Positions 50,676 to 59,110 of a DNA stretch of 64,000 nucleotides are shown one piece after another. The notes below the pieces were generated by a model, which had not been told where the DNA came from, made no database searches, and was given only the letters and a program-made list of their open reading frames with translations. Made by a program: the position numbers and the translations under genes. Source of the DNA: CAWHJB01 sp963698715. GTDB lineage: Bacteria > Chloroflexota > Anaerolineae > Anaerolineales > UBA4823. Where the stretch lies: the NCBI GenBank assembly GCA_963698715.1, contig CAVORW010000002.1, forward strand, positions 248,001 through 312,000, written 5' to 3'. How positions within the stretch are numbered: position 1 is the stretch's first letter; each line of letters starts with the position of its first letter.

Positions 50676-53501
50676 ATGTCTACGCCAATTTTAGCCACGA
50701 AACTCTATGTCCCACCACCTCGGGCTAAAATTGTCGTCCGCCCCCGGCTGATCGAGGGGCTGAACGAGGGTCTCTCTTTGGGGCGCAAACTGACCCTCAT
50801 CTCTGCCGCCGCAGGTTTTGGTAAAACCACGCTGGTCAGTGAATGGATAGCAAGTTGCGGACAACCGGTTGCCTGGCTATCACTGGACGAAGGGGATAAC
50901 GATTCCACACGTTTTCTGACCTACCTCGTTGCTGCTTTACAGACGATCGCGGCGAATATTGGAGAGGGGGTGTTGGGCGCGCTTCAGTCCCCTCAGCCAC
51001 CGTCAGCCGAATCGATTTTGACAACCCTGATCAATGAAATCACCGCCATCCCCGACAACTCTTCGACACGCCCTTTCGGGCAGTCAGGGCAACGCTTCAT
51101 CTTTGTCCTTGACGACTATCACATTATTGATTCCAAATCAGTAGACAACGCACTCACCTTTCTGATCGAGCACCTGCCGCCACAGATGCACCTGGTCATC
51201 ACTACCCGCGAGGATCCTCCGCTTCCGCTGGCTCGTTTGCGCGCCCGCGGCCAATTGACCGAGCTGCGCGCCGCCGATTTACGTTTTACCCCCTCCGAAG
51301 CAGCCGAATTTCTCAACCAGATGATGGGTTTGAACCTCTCGGCGGAAAACATCACCGCACTGGACAAGCGCACCGAAGGCTGGATCGCCGGTCTGCAATT
51401 GGCCGCACTCTCCATGCAAGGCCGGGAAGACATCGCCAGTTTTATCCAGTCTTTCGCTGGCAGCCATCGTTTTGTGCTGGACTATCTGGGCGAAGAAGTT
51501 CTTCAGCACCAGCCCAAAGATATCCGCAGCTTTTTGCTGCAAACTGCTCTTCTCGACAGGTTTTGTGCTTCTCTGTGCAACGCTGTCACTGAGCGGGAAG
51601 ATGGGAAAGAAATGCTGGATGTCCTGGAACGTAGCAATCTATTCGTCATCCCGCTTGACGATCAGCGCCAGTGGTATCGCTATCATCACCTCTTTGCCGA
51701 AGTTCTCCAGGCGCACTTGCGGGAGGCGCAACCCGATCGCGTGTCCACGCTCCATCAGCGGGCGAGCGAGTGGTACGAGCAGAACGGTCTGCGATCCGAT
51801 GCCATCCGTCATGCGCTGGCTGCTAAAGACTTCGAACTCGCAGCAGGCTTGATCGAACTGGCATGGCCGGCAACAGAGGAGGGAAGTATACAGACTGCTA
51901 CATGGCTTGGCTGGGTAAAGAGGCTGTCGGATGAGCTGGTTCACGCCCGGCCTGTGCTCAATGTTTGGTATGCCTATGCATTACTGGGCAGAGGTGAGAT
52001 GGAAGCCGCGGAAACCCGATTGAAGGACGCTGAACGATGGTTAGTATCGGCAGATACGATGAAAGTGCAACCGGAAACCCCATCCGTTGAGATGGTCGTT
52101 GTAGACAAAGAACAATTTAGTTCTCTACCGGCGGCAATTGCTGTCGGCCGCGCCTATATCGCCCAGGCACTCGGTAATATTCCAGATACGGTCAGGTATG
52201 CCAGCCGAGTACTTGAGCTCGTGCCCGAAGGAGAGCTTCTCAGGCGCGGACAGGCGTCCATGTTCCTGGGAATTACCCACTGGGCAAGTGGGGATCTGGA
52301 AGCTGCGGATCGGGTCTTCGCCGACTACACCATGAAACTGCGGACAGCCGGCAACATCCCGGATGCTATCAGCACGTCCGTTGTTCTGACTGATATCAGG
52401 CTGGCATTGGGGCATCTTCACGAGGCGATCAATACACTTGAACAGTTATTACAATTTGTAATGGATCAAGGTGAACCAATTCCTCTCGATGCTGCTGACT
52501 TGCACAGGGAATTAAGTAAGCTGCATCTTGAACAGGGTAATCTGGAGGCTGCCGCGCAACACTTGCAGAGAAGCAAGGAACTGGGCGAAAAAGCGTATTT
52601 ACCTGTTTTGCGATACCGTTTGTGCATTGACCAGGCTCGGCTCAAGACAGCACAGGGCGACCTGGAAGGGGCTCTCGCACTTTTGGATGAAGCGCAACGT
52701 CTGTATATCAGATCACCCTTGCCTGACTTCTGTCCCATATCTGCCATAAAAGCCCGGATATGGGTTGCGCAAGGCAGATTGACCAAAGCACTGGAGTGGG
52801 TACGTGAACAGGGTCTTTCCGTTGACGATGTGCCCAGCTACCTGCGTGAGTTCGAGCACGTGACGCTGGCTCGAGTGCTCATCGCCCGGTATAAAAGCGA
52901 CCGGGAGACAGGTGCCATTCACGGGGCAATCGGTCTACTGGAGCGTCTCCTGCATGCAGCGGAAGAAGGTGGACGGATGGGCAGCGTGATCGAGATTTTG
53001 GCGTTGTTGGCGCTTGCTCATGCTGCACAAGGCGACCTTCCCCTGGCTCTTGTGTCTCTGGGGCGTGCGCTAACCCTGGCCGAGCCGCAGGGCTATGTCC
53101 GTATCTTTGTGGACGAAGGCAAACCAATGGCGGAGTTATTGACAAGAATTGAAGCGAAAGACGGAATACCCCGCGTGAAGGAGTATATTCTAAAATTGCT
53201 TTCGGCTTTTAATGTGCACAAAGAGATTTATCCCTCTGGCAGCACCCGTGTGGAAATCAAGGGGGCTTCACTTCTTGCAAAGCAAACAATCAGCCCACAA
53301 CCTTTGATCGAGCCGCTGAGCGAACGTGAGCTGGAAGTGCTCAGGCTGCTGAGAACCGATTTGAACGGCCCAGAAATTGCTCGTGAACTTATCGTGTCTC
53401 TGAGCACCGTGCGTACTCACACCCAAAACATTTACGCCAAGCTGGGGGTGAACAATCGCCGGGCTGCCGTCCACCGCGCCGAAGAACTCGATTTGTTGTA
53501 A
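50676..53501 (+). CDS. LAL-type (MalT-like) transcriptional regulator 3
   Basis: The 941-residue protein is the longest of the three paralogues. Walker A SAAAGFGKTT and Walker B FIFVLDDYHIID are present; between them it has a 15-20 residue insertion (STRPFGQSGQ) lacking in the other two. TPR-like helices fill the middle, and the C-terminal LuxR domain is LSERELEVLRLLRTDLNGPE and THTQNIYAKLGVNNRRAAVH. It starts MSTPILATKLYVPPPRAK. A degenerate terminator (GCCGGGGCTTTTTTG) follows the gene. Confidence 0.92.
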   Translation: MSTPILATKLYVPPPRAKIVVRPRLIEGLNEGLSLGRKLTLISAAAGFGKTTLVSEWIASCGQPVAWLSLDEGDNDSTRFLTYLVAALQTIAANIGEGVLGALQSPQPPSAESILTTLINEITAIPDNSSTRPFGQSGQRFIFVLDDYHIIDSKSVDNALTFLIEHLPPQMHLVITTREDPPLPLARLRARGQLTELRAADLRFTPSEAAEFLNQMMGLNLSAENITALDKRTEGWIAGLQLAALSMQGREDIASFIQSFAGSHRFVLDYLGEEVLQHQPKDIRSFLLQTALLDRFCASLCNAVTEREDGKEMLDVLERSNLFVIPLDDQRQWYRYHHLFAEVLQAHLREAQPDRVSTLHQRASEWYEQNGLRSDAIRHALAAKDFELAAGLIELAWPATEEGSIQTATWLGWVKRLSDELVHARPVLNVWYAYALLGRGEMEAAETRLKDAERWLVSADTMKVQPETPSVEMVVVDKEQFSSLPAAIAVGRAYIAQALGNIPDTVRYASRVLELVPEGELLRRGQASMFLGITHWASGDLEAADRVFADYTMKLRTAGNIPDAISTSVVLTDIRLALGHLHEAINTLEQLLQFVMDQGEPIPLDAADLHRELSKLHLEQGNLEAAAQHLQRSKELGEKAYLPVLRYRLCIDQARLKTAQGDLEGALALLDEAQRLYIRSPLPDFCPISAIKARIWVAQGRLTKALEWVREQGLSVDDVPSYLREFEHVTLARVLIARYKSDRETGAIHGAIGLLERLLHAAEEGGRMGSVIEILALLALAHAAQGDLPLALVSLGRALTLAEPQGYVRIFVDEGKPMAELLTRIEAKDGIPRVKEYILKLLSAFNVHKEIYPSGSTRVEIKGASLLAKQTISPQPLIEPLSERELEVLRLLRTDLNGPEIARELIVSLSTVRTHTQNIYAKLGVNNRRAAVHRAEELDLL

Positions 53502-53633
53502 CAATTACCCATTTATAAATCCACGGTCCTGGTTGGGGTTTTGAGTCACCTGCCGGGGCTTTTTTGTTTCCCTCACAGCCCTCCGATCAAAAAATTTTGG
53601 AGTACTGCAGTTGAGTTGGAATGATCTCGAAAA

Positions 53634-53680
53634 CCGATTTTGGAGTGTGTGCGGCTTCGCTGCACACACTCCAAAATCGG
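53634..53680 (+). terminator. 19-bp perfect hairpin after LAL-3
   Basis: CCGATTTTGGAGTGTGTGC pairs perfectly with 53662-53680 around a 9-base loop. It lies 133 bases after the stop of LAL-3 and 50 bases before operator 3. No T-tract follows. The other two cassettes have no equivalent. Confidence 0.6.
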
Positions 53681-53729
53681 AACCCCTCGAATTTTCGGAC
53701 AGGTTCTAACTCATAAATTCATTACCTCC

Positions 53730-53762
53730 ATCATCACATGTAATGATGACGCCTCATCATAT
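53730..53762 (+). promoter_or_regulatory. 33-bp composite operator 3 (half-site TCATCA)
   Basis: TCATCA (53731), inverted TAATGA (53741) followed by overlapping TGATGA (53744), and TCATCA (53754) occupy the same offsets as in operators 1 and 2. GATAA (53785) follows by 22 bases, as in copy 2. Confidence 0.65.
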
Positions 53763-53847
53763 TTTCTTGTACCATTTGGTTGAAGATAAGAATGGATGCA
53801 TAACCGTAAAAATCTATCCAAATCGAGAAAATTGCACGAGGCACTGC

Positions 53848-54120
53848 ATGAGTGAAACACACGCTTTACCTGAATACTATGACGGGTCTGGACTTTACGA
53901 AATTCGCCTCAAGGGGCACCTGGATGACCGGTGGGCCGACTGGTTTGAAGGCCTGACCATCACATTGGAAGAGAATGGCGATACTCTCTTAACCGGCCCG
54001 TTGATTGACCAGGCCGCGTTGCATGGCTTGCTCAAAAAAGTGCGTGATTTAGGAATGCCTTTGGTCTCGGTTAATGTCGTTAACCCCGGTCGGGCAAAAA
54101 CGCAGGAGGTCAAATCGTAA
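53848..54120 (+). CDS. Small conserved protein 3 of the LAL cassette
   Basis: The 90-residue protein starts MSETHALPEYYDGSGLYEIR, aligned with copy 2; the 35 residues upstream in the longer frame overlap the promoter region and are rejected. The core (KGHLDDRWADWFEGLTITLE, DTLLTGPLIDQAALHGLLKK, GMPLVSVNVV) is almost the same as in the other copies. A short basic tail ends it. Predicted cytosolic. A DUF4386 gene follows after 60 bases. Confidence 0.85.
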   Translation: MSETHALPEYYDGSGLYEIRLKGHLDDRWADWFEGLTITLEENGDTLLTGPLIDQAALHGLLKKVRDLGMPLVSVNVVNPGRAKTQEVKS

Positions 54121-54180
54121 ATCATATCTGGCTTTATGTTCCAAAGAAATGAATCAAGATCAACTAAAAAGGAGAAAAAA

Positions 54181-54906
54181 ATGAATACATACAGAAAGAC
54201 CACTGTGATTGTTGGAATTCTATTCATCATTGGGACGGTTTCCGGTATCCTGGCCGGTGTTGTTACCGCCCCGATCAGGGCAGGTTCGACGTACCCGCTC
54301 AATATATCTGCAAGTGAACCCCAATGGATTATCGGAACACTCCTCATCCTGCTGATGGGATTATCCCTCGCCATGACTCCGGTACTGTTGTACCCAATCT
54401 TTAGAAAGCATAATGAAGTCCTGGCGTTCGGGTCAGTCCTGTTCAGGGGAGTACTTGAACAGGTAACCCAAATTCTCGTGGTGATCAGTTTTTTCCTGTT
54501 GTTGACTGTTAGCGAGATCTATGGAAAGACTGGAGCAGCAGATGCATCCAATTTTCAAACACTGGGTTCTATGCTCATCGCCGCAGGACATTGGATCCCA
54601 GTAATCGGGGGAATTGTTTTCAGCGTCGGTACGCTGATGATGTTTGCCCTGTTTTATCAAACCAGGCTCATTCCCCGCTGGCTGTCAGGCTGGGGGTTGA
54701 TTGGCGCAGTGTTGTACCCCATTGCCTACATTGTAAGCATGTTTAGTCCGCTGCATTTGCAGCCAGAAATCGGTGTGGGAATAGGGCTCTTATTGGTCCC
54801 AACTGCCATTCAAGAAATGGTCTTTGCAGTCTGGATGATCGTGAAGGGATTCAATCCGTCGGCAGTCGCTGCCCTGTCTGCTAAAAAAGGATTAAACGAA
54901 GTGTAA
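54181..54906 (+). CDS. DUF4386 family membrane protein
   Basis: The 241-residue protein has about seven membrane segments and the family signatures MNTYRKTTVIVGILFIIGTV, YFQTLG-like NFQTLGSMLIAAGHWIPVIG, FYQTRLIPRWLSGWGLIG and VWMIVKGFNPSAVAALSAK. It is the intact counterpart of the frameshifted gene at 47307 and occupies the same position, directly after the small cassette protein. AAGGAG precedes the start. The stop codon lies in a hairpin (54901-54931). Confidence 0.88.
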   Translation: MNTYRKTTVIVGILFIIGTVSGILAGVVTAPIRAGSTYPLNISASEPQWIIGTLLILLMGLSLAMTPVLLYPIFRKHNEVLAFGSVLFRGVLEQVTQILVVISFFLLLTVSEIYGKTGAADASNFQTLGSMLIAAGHWIPVIGGIVFSVGTLMMFALFYQTRLIPRWLSGWGLIGAVLYPIAYIVSMFSPLHLQPEIGVGIGLLLVPTAIQEMVFAVWMIVKGFNPSAVAALSAKKGLNEV

Positions 54907-54986
54907 CTACCCATTCCCAGGGGAGTTACACACCCGCTGAATGTTACCTATATGAAGGGCTCTCAACTCCTGAGAGCGGAGAGCCC
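54901..54986 (+). terminator. Two hairpins after the DUF4386 gene
   Basis: GTGTAACT/AGTTACAC (54901-54931) overlaps the stop codon, and GGGCTCTC/GAGAGCCC (54957-54986) follows. Neither has a clear T-tract. Confidence 0.45.
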
Positions 54987-55044
54987 CTCACCTTTACGGT
55001 AGTGTCAACTACCAAAAAAAATCTGTAATACCAGGAGAAAAACA

Positions 55045-55764
55045 ATGACTAACAAAGAAAGAATTAATTCACCCCAGAAGACCGCAAGAGTGGCAGCGTT
55101 TGTGTTTGTACTCATATTTATTCTGGGGATGTCCACTGAACTTTTTATTCGTCCAGGCATGATTGTGCCGGGAGAAGCCGCGGCAACCGTCAAGAATATT
55201 GAGGCGTCTGAATCGCTCTTCCGTCTCTCCCTGGTGAGCGATCTAATCCGCCAGGCGCTATTGATGTTGTTGCCGCTAATTTTATACAAATTACTCAAAC
55301 CAGTTAACAAAACCATTGCATCGCTTATGGTTATATTCTATCTGGTCTGTGTCCCTATCTCGCTGCTTAATGAACTTAACCATTTTGCAGTCCTGCTTCT
55401 ATCGAGCGGCACTGGTTATCTACCATCATTCAAAGCAGATCAATTGAATGCCCTGGTAACGTTCTTTCTTGAGTTGCGCCAATATGGAACATTTATTACC
55501 CAGTTTTTTTCCTTTTGGGTGCTTCTCCTTGGATATCTGGTTTTCAAGTCGGGTTTTCTTCCCAGAATTTTGGGCATCTTGTTGATGCTTGGAGGTTTGT
55601 GCTATACGGTATTGGCTGTTTTATTCTTTCTTTCTCCCACCATTGATGCAACGATATTTGGCGTATTCACGTTTATTGCAGAGTCATTATTTTACCTGTG
55701 GCTTTTAATCAAGGGTGTTAACGTCGAAAAGTGGGAAAAACTGGCAATGTCGTTATCACGGTAG
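55045..55764 (+). CDS. DUF4386 family membrane protein
   Basis: The 239-residue protein has about seven membrane segments. NSPQKTARVAAFVFVLIFIL at the start, ILYKLLKPVNKTIASLMVIF, and WVLLLGYLVFKSGFLPRILG place it with the gene at 48654. CAGGAG precedes the ATG. The order small protein, DUF4386 (type 1), DUF4386 (type 2) is thus the same in cassettes 2 and 3. Confidence 0.85.
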   Translation: MTNKERINSPQKTARVAAFVFVLIFILGMSTELFIRPGMIVPGEAAATVKNIEASESLFRLSLVSDLIRQALLMLLPLILYKLLKPVNKTIASLMVIFYLVCVPISLLNELNHFAVLLLSSGTGYLPSFKADQLNALVTFFLELRQYGTFITQFFSFWVLLLGYLVFKSGFLPRILGILLMLGGLCYTVLAVLFFLSPTIDATIFGVFTFIAESLFYLWLLIKGVNVEKWEKLAMSLSR

Positions 55765-55795
55765 GAATTACACACAAAAAACAAGGTGAAATCTC

Positions 55796-56518
55796 ATGAA
55801 ACAAGATCAAATCGAGAAACATTCAACATCACAATCGATCATTTTGCACCTGCTCCCCGGGATCCTGGTCGGGTGTTTTTACTTCCTCGCCCTTAAGCCA
55901 GTTGCCAAAATGGGGTATCCTTCATTTTTTGCGCAATTTTTAGCATTCGCCTTTATTCTTGTTCCCTTAGAACTCGGATTTCTTTTGTATCAGGGGAAGA
56001 AAAAAACAGGCCGGTTTACACTTCGGGGAATTATCAGTTATCAAAAATCAATCCCGTGGTGGCAGTACTTCGTGTGGGTAAGCATTATTTTTGTGATTGT
56101 TGGCACATTAATGACACTTTTTAAACCCGTTGATTCCTTTCTGCAAAAGTATCTTTTTTTCTGGATGCCGGATGTAAATACTGGATTGGATGGTACCTTT
56201 TCTAAAACAATATTGATTGTCACCTATTCGGTGTTCTTAATAATCAACGTGTTTTTAGCGCCAATGGTTGAGGAATTGTATTTTCGTGGGTATTTATTGC
56301 CCAGAATGAAAGGTAAGTACGCCATATTGTTCCACAGCTTTCTGTTTGCGTCTATTCATGTCTTTTCACCCTGGATGATTATTGCAAGAACCGTTGGTTT
56401 TTTGCCAATAATCATTGGGACAACAAAGAAGAATATCTACGTTGGCATGATTGTTCACATGCTGTGTAATGCGATGGGTTTTGTAACCGGGATTATTTAT
56501 ATTTCAAAAATGATGTGA
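55796..56518 (+). CDS. CPBP family intramembrane protease
   Basis: CPBP (CAAX-protease and bacteriocin-processing, Abi) proteins are intramembrane metalloproteases. The 240-residue protein has six to seven membrane segments, with motif 1 MVEELYFRGYLLPRM (the EExxxR core) and motif 2 around FASIHVFSPWMI, whose His is a likely ligand. Bacterial members serve in bacteriocin immunity or signal cleavage; the substrate here is unknown. It follows the DUF4386 gene by 31 bases and is followed by a second CPBP gene. Confidence 0.88.
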   Translation: MKQDQIEKHSTSQSIILHLLPGILVGCFYFLALKPVAKMGYPSFFAQFLAFAFILVPLELGFLLYQGKKKTGRFTLRGIISYQKSIPWWQYFVWVSIIFVIVGTLMTLFKPVDSFLQKYLFFWMPDVNTGLDGTFSKTILIVTYSVFLIINVFLAPMVEELYFRGYLLPRMKGKYAILFHSFLFASIHVFSPWMIIARTVGFLPIIIGTTKKNIYVGMIVHMLCNAMGFVTGIIYISKMM

Positions 56519-56621
56519 GTTAAGAAACCCTGATTACTCAAGGTTTTTCATTAGCATTTCTCGTAAATGTAAAAATTGATCGATATAGTCTGCACATTAG
56601 ATCCATCCTTATGGGAACAAA

Positions 56622-57452
56622 ATGAAAAATTCAAAAAAAGCAAGTGAAGCTTACGTCTTTTTAGGATTAACCCTTGCCTTATCCTGGTTCGTTTTCTGGG
56701 GTCCTCTGGCTCTATTTAAGATCACAGCCATCAGTTTCGTGAGTGATGATAAAGGTCCCTGGTGGGCGATCGCGTTATATATTATTGGTGGATTTGTACC
56801 CTCGCTGGTAGCAATTTTTCTGACCTGGAAAAAAGAGGGGTTGTCTGGATTACGCCTGTTAGGTTGGCGTATCATTCAATTCAAGCTTGGCTGGCGTTGG
56901 TACGTCCTTACCTTCCTGATCGTTATTGCTGGAACGGCTGGGCAGCTAACCATTAACAAACTCCTTGGCAACACTTTCAATGGACATCTTTTTTTGGAAC
57001 AATTGGGCAGCTTTTTACCTTTGCTGATCATTGGCCCATTGTCAGAAGAAATTGGTTGGCGTGGATATGCGTTGGAAAGACTTCAGACGCGGTGGAATGC
57101 GTTGACTTCGTCCTTGATCGTAGGTTTGGTTTGGGCATTATGGCATTTACCGTTGTTCATGATGCTGGGCACGTCTTATCATGAATCGGGGGATCCGTTC
57201 ATTGGCTTCATGATAAAGATGACCGCCAGTTCGATCTTTTATACATGGCTTTACAACAACACCAAACATAGTCTCTGGTCAGCGATTCTGCTTCACTGGT
57301 TATATACATACGCTGCCCAGGTGGTGTCTTCCGGGGTGACCCGTTCTCCCCTTTATAACTGGCTGGAATATTTACCCTATGTGATCATGGCTGCCATTGT
57401 GGTCTTGACCTGGAAACCTCAAACGTTGAGCAGACCGCAGAAAAACAGGTAA
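56622..57452 (+). CDS. CPBP family intramembrane protease
   Basis: The 276-residue protein has about eight membrane segments. Motif 1 is GPLSEEIGWRGYALERLQ, motif 2 is GLVWALWHLPLFMMLG with the conserved His, and motif 3 lies near SIFYTWLYNNTKHSLWSAIL. It differs enough from the preceding CPBP protein (GWRGY instead of YFRGY) to belong to another subgroup, so this is not a recent tandem duplication. The region 56519-56621 between them is A/T-rich with no gene. Confidence 0.9.
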   Translation: MKNSKKASEAYVFLGLTLALSWFVFWGPLALFKITAISFVSDDKGPWWAIALYIIGGFVPSLVAIFLTWKKEGLSGLRLLGWRIIQFKLGWRWYVLTFLIVIAGTAGQLTINKLLGNTFNGHLFLEQLGSFLPLLIIGPLSEEIGWRGYALERLQTRWNALTSSLIVGLVWALWHLPLFMMLGTSYHESGDPFIGFMIKMTASSIFYTWLYNNTKHSLWSAILLHWLYTYAAQVVSSGVTRSPLYNWLEYLPYVIMAAIVVLTWKPQTLSRPQKNR

Positions 57453-57603
57453 ACCGAGAATAAAAGCGACAGCAGGGATGACGTCCACCGAGTTCACTGG
57501 AATAAGGTCTATGGTTGATAGATTCAGGTTGCGTCGTGGCACTGTATACACAAGATGCAATATCCCCAGCGTTTGCGTGACGAATATCCTATGAGGAGTA
57601 ATC

Positions 57604-58752
57604 ATGACAAATAAGAAGATTAAGCGACTTTCAATTAAACCATTTGTGCGAAAGGTGATGGGTATTATGCTGACCATACCTGCTGTTTTACTTGTATGTG
57701 TATTCATTCTTGTGGGCGTGCTGCTGGCATGCAGTCCCGGGAACCCCGAACCTTTCTTGGATGAAAACGGAAGGCTTCTGGAGGGCAGCATTTCGGAGAA
57801 AGTGTTTGTCAACATCAACGGTGTGGAACAGGGGATGTTTATCATGAGCAAAGATGCAACGCATCCAGTGCTGCTTTACCTTCATGGAGGTATGCCTGAT
57901 TACTTCCTTACTCAGCAATACCCGACTGGTCTTGAAGACTATTTCACCGTCGTTTGGTGGGAACAGCGTGGCTCAGGACTCTCCTATAATACCGACATTC
58001 CACCAGAGACGATAACTGTGGAGCAAATGATATCTGACACGCTGGAGGTGACGAATTACTTGCGCCACCGCTTTGGTCAGGAAAAGATATACCTGATGGG
58101 ACATTCGGGGGGAACCTTTATTGGCATCCAGGCGGCTGCACGGGCACCGGAGTTGTACTATGCCTATATTGGTGTGGCTCAGATGTCGAATCAGCTCAAA
58201 TCCGAAAGACTGGCGTATGAATATATGCTTCAGCAGTTCCGAGAGAACGGAAACACAGAAATGGTGCAAAAACTTGAAGAAGCACCCGTAACGATGACGG
58301 ACGGCACGCCGGATGCATACCTTGCCTTGCGTGACGGAGCCATGCACAGCCTTGGCATTGGCACGACACATGACATGAATTCGGTTATAACGGGCATCTT
58401 TTTTCCTTCGCTAACATTCCGGGGGTACACACTATTGGAAAAGATCAATATGTGGCGTGGCAAATCTCAATCCGGCGTTAGCCCACTGTGGGATACGATG
58501 CTCTCCACGGATCTGACCATAACTGTGCCAGAGCTTGACATTCCCGTTTATTTCTTTGAAGGCGTATACGATTTCACATGCTCCTACACGGAGGCAAAAT
58601 CCAATTTTGAGATACTAAGGGCACCATTAAAAGGATTTTACACATTTGAACAATCTGCACACAGTCCATTGTTTGAAGAACCTGAAAAAATGCTGAGGAT
58701 TTTACTGGAAGACGTACTGGCAGGGACGAATAACCTAGCTGACGCAAAGTAA
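57604..58752 (+). CDS. Membrane-anchored alpha/beta hydrolase
   Basis: The 382-residue protein has one N-terminal membrane segment (IMLTIPAVLLVCVFILVGVL) and then an alpha/beta hydrolase fold resembling proline iminopeptidases. The oxyanion loop is LYLHGGMPDY, the segment WWEQRGSGLSY is the typical DxRGxGxS equivalent, and the nucleophile elbow is MGHSGGTFIG. The acid is probably in YFFEGVYDFTCSY and the His in FEQSAHSPLFEEP. It would act outside the membrane or at its surface. AGGAG precedes the ATG. Substrate is unknown. Confidence 0.88.
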   Translation: MTNKKIKRLSIKPFVRKVMGIMLTIPAVLLVCVFILVGVLLACSPGNPEPFLDENGRLLEGSISEKVFVNINGVEQGMFIMSKDATHPVLLYLHGGMPDYFLTQQYPTGLEDYFTVVWWEQRGSGLSYNTDIPPETITVEQMISDTLEVTNYLRHRFGQEKIYLMGHSGGTFIGIQAAARAPELYYAYIGVAQMSNQLKSERLAYEYMLQQFRENGNTEMVQKLEEAPVTMTDGTPDAYLALRDGAMHSLGIGTTHDMNSVITGIFFPSLTFRGYTLLEKINMWRGKSQSGVSPLWDTMLSTDLTITVPELDIPVYFFEGVYDFTCSYTEAKSNFEILRAPLKGFYTFEQSAHSPLFEEPEKMLRILLEDVLAGTNNLADAK

Positions 58753-59110
58753 GTGGATGGTGTGCTACTGGTTATTGTAGTGGTGCGTTTTCAGCGGAAA
58801 CAGTTACCTTCTTTCGAGCGGGATGATGTGAAAGTGCCTGACAACCCGCTGAAGCTGACAAGCGGCTCCGCTGTTCGAAGTCATGGAGCAAAAGGAGGAC
58901 GAGAGTATGCAAAAAAGGCTGGACCAACCTGGAGACCCATACTGCAGTATCGTTACACACCCTGCGCCAGAATTGATTCTTCAAAATCCATCAGAAATAG
59001 GAACTAATTGATTCCTCCATCGTCTGTGTGTGAAATGGCGCACAAAACAATCTGGCTCCATAAACCACCAAAACTGGTGGATCTCTCACTGGAAAAGAAA
59101 GAAGGAAAAA
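58753..59110. other. 358-bp region without a recognisable gene
   Basis: An open frame of 84 codons exists on the plus strand but has no ribosome site and a composition unlike its neighbours. AAGGAAAA at 59102 is the ribosome site of the next gene. Nothing else can be supported. Confidence 0.4.

Noticed and set aside
41647..53762. The three 33-bp elements considered as a CRISPR-like or mobile repeat
   Set aside because: They are single copies 5-7 kb apart, always between a LAL terminator and the small gene, with varying hexamers; a regulatory site fits better.
58753..59007. 84-codon frame after the alpha/beta hydrolase gene
   Set aside because: No ribosome site, unusual composition, and no recognisable pattern; kept as intergenic.
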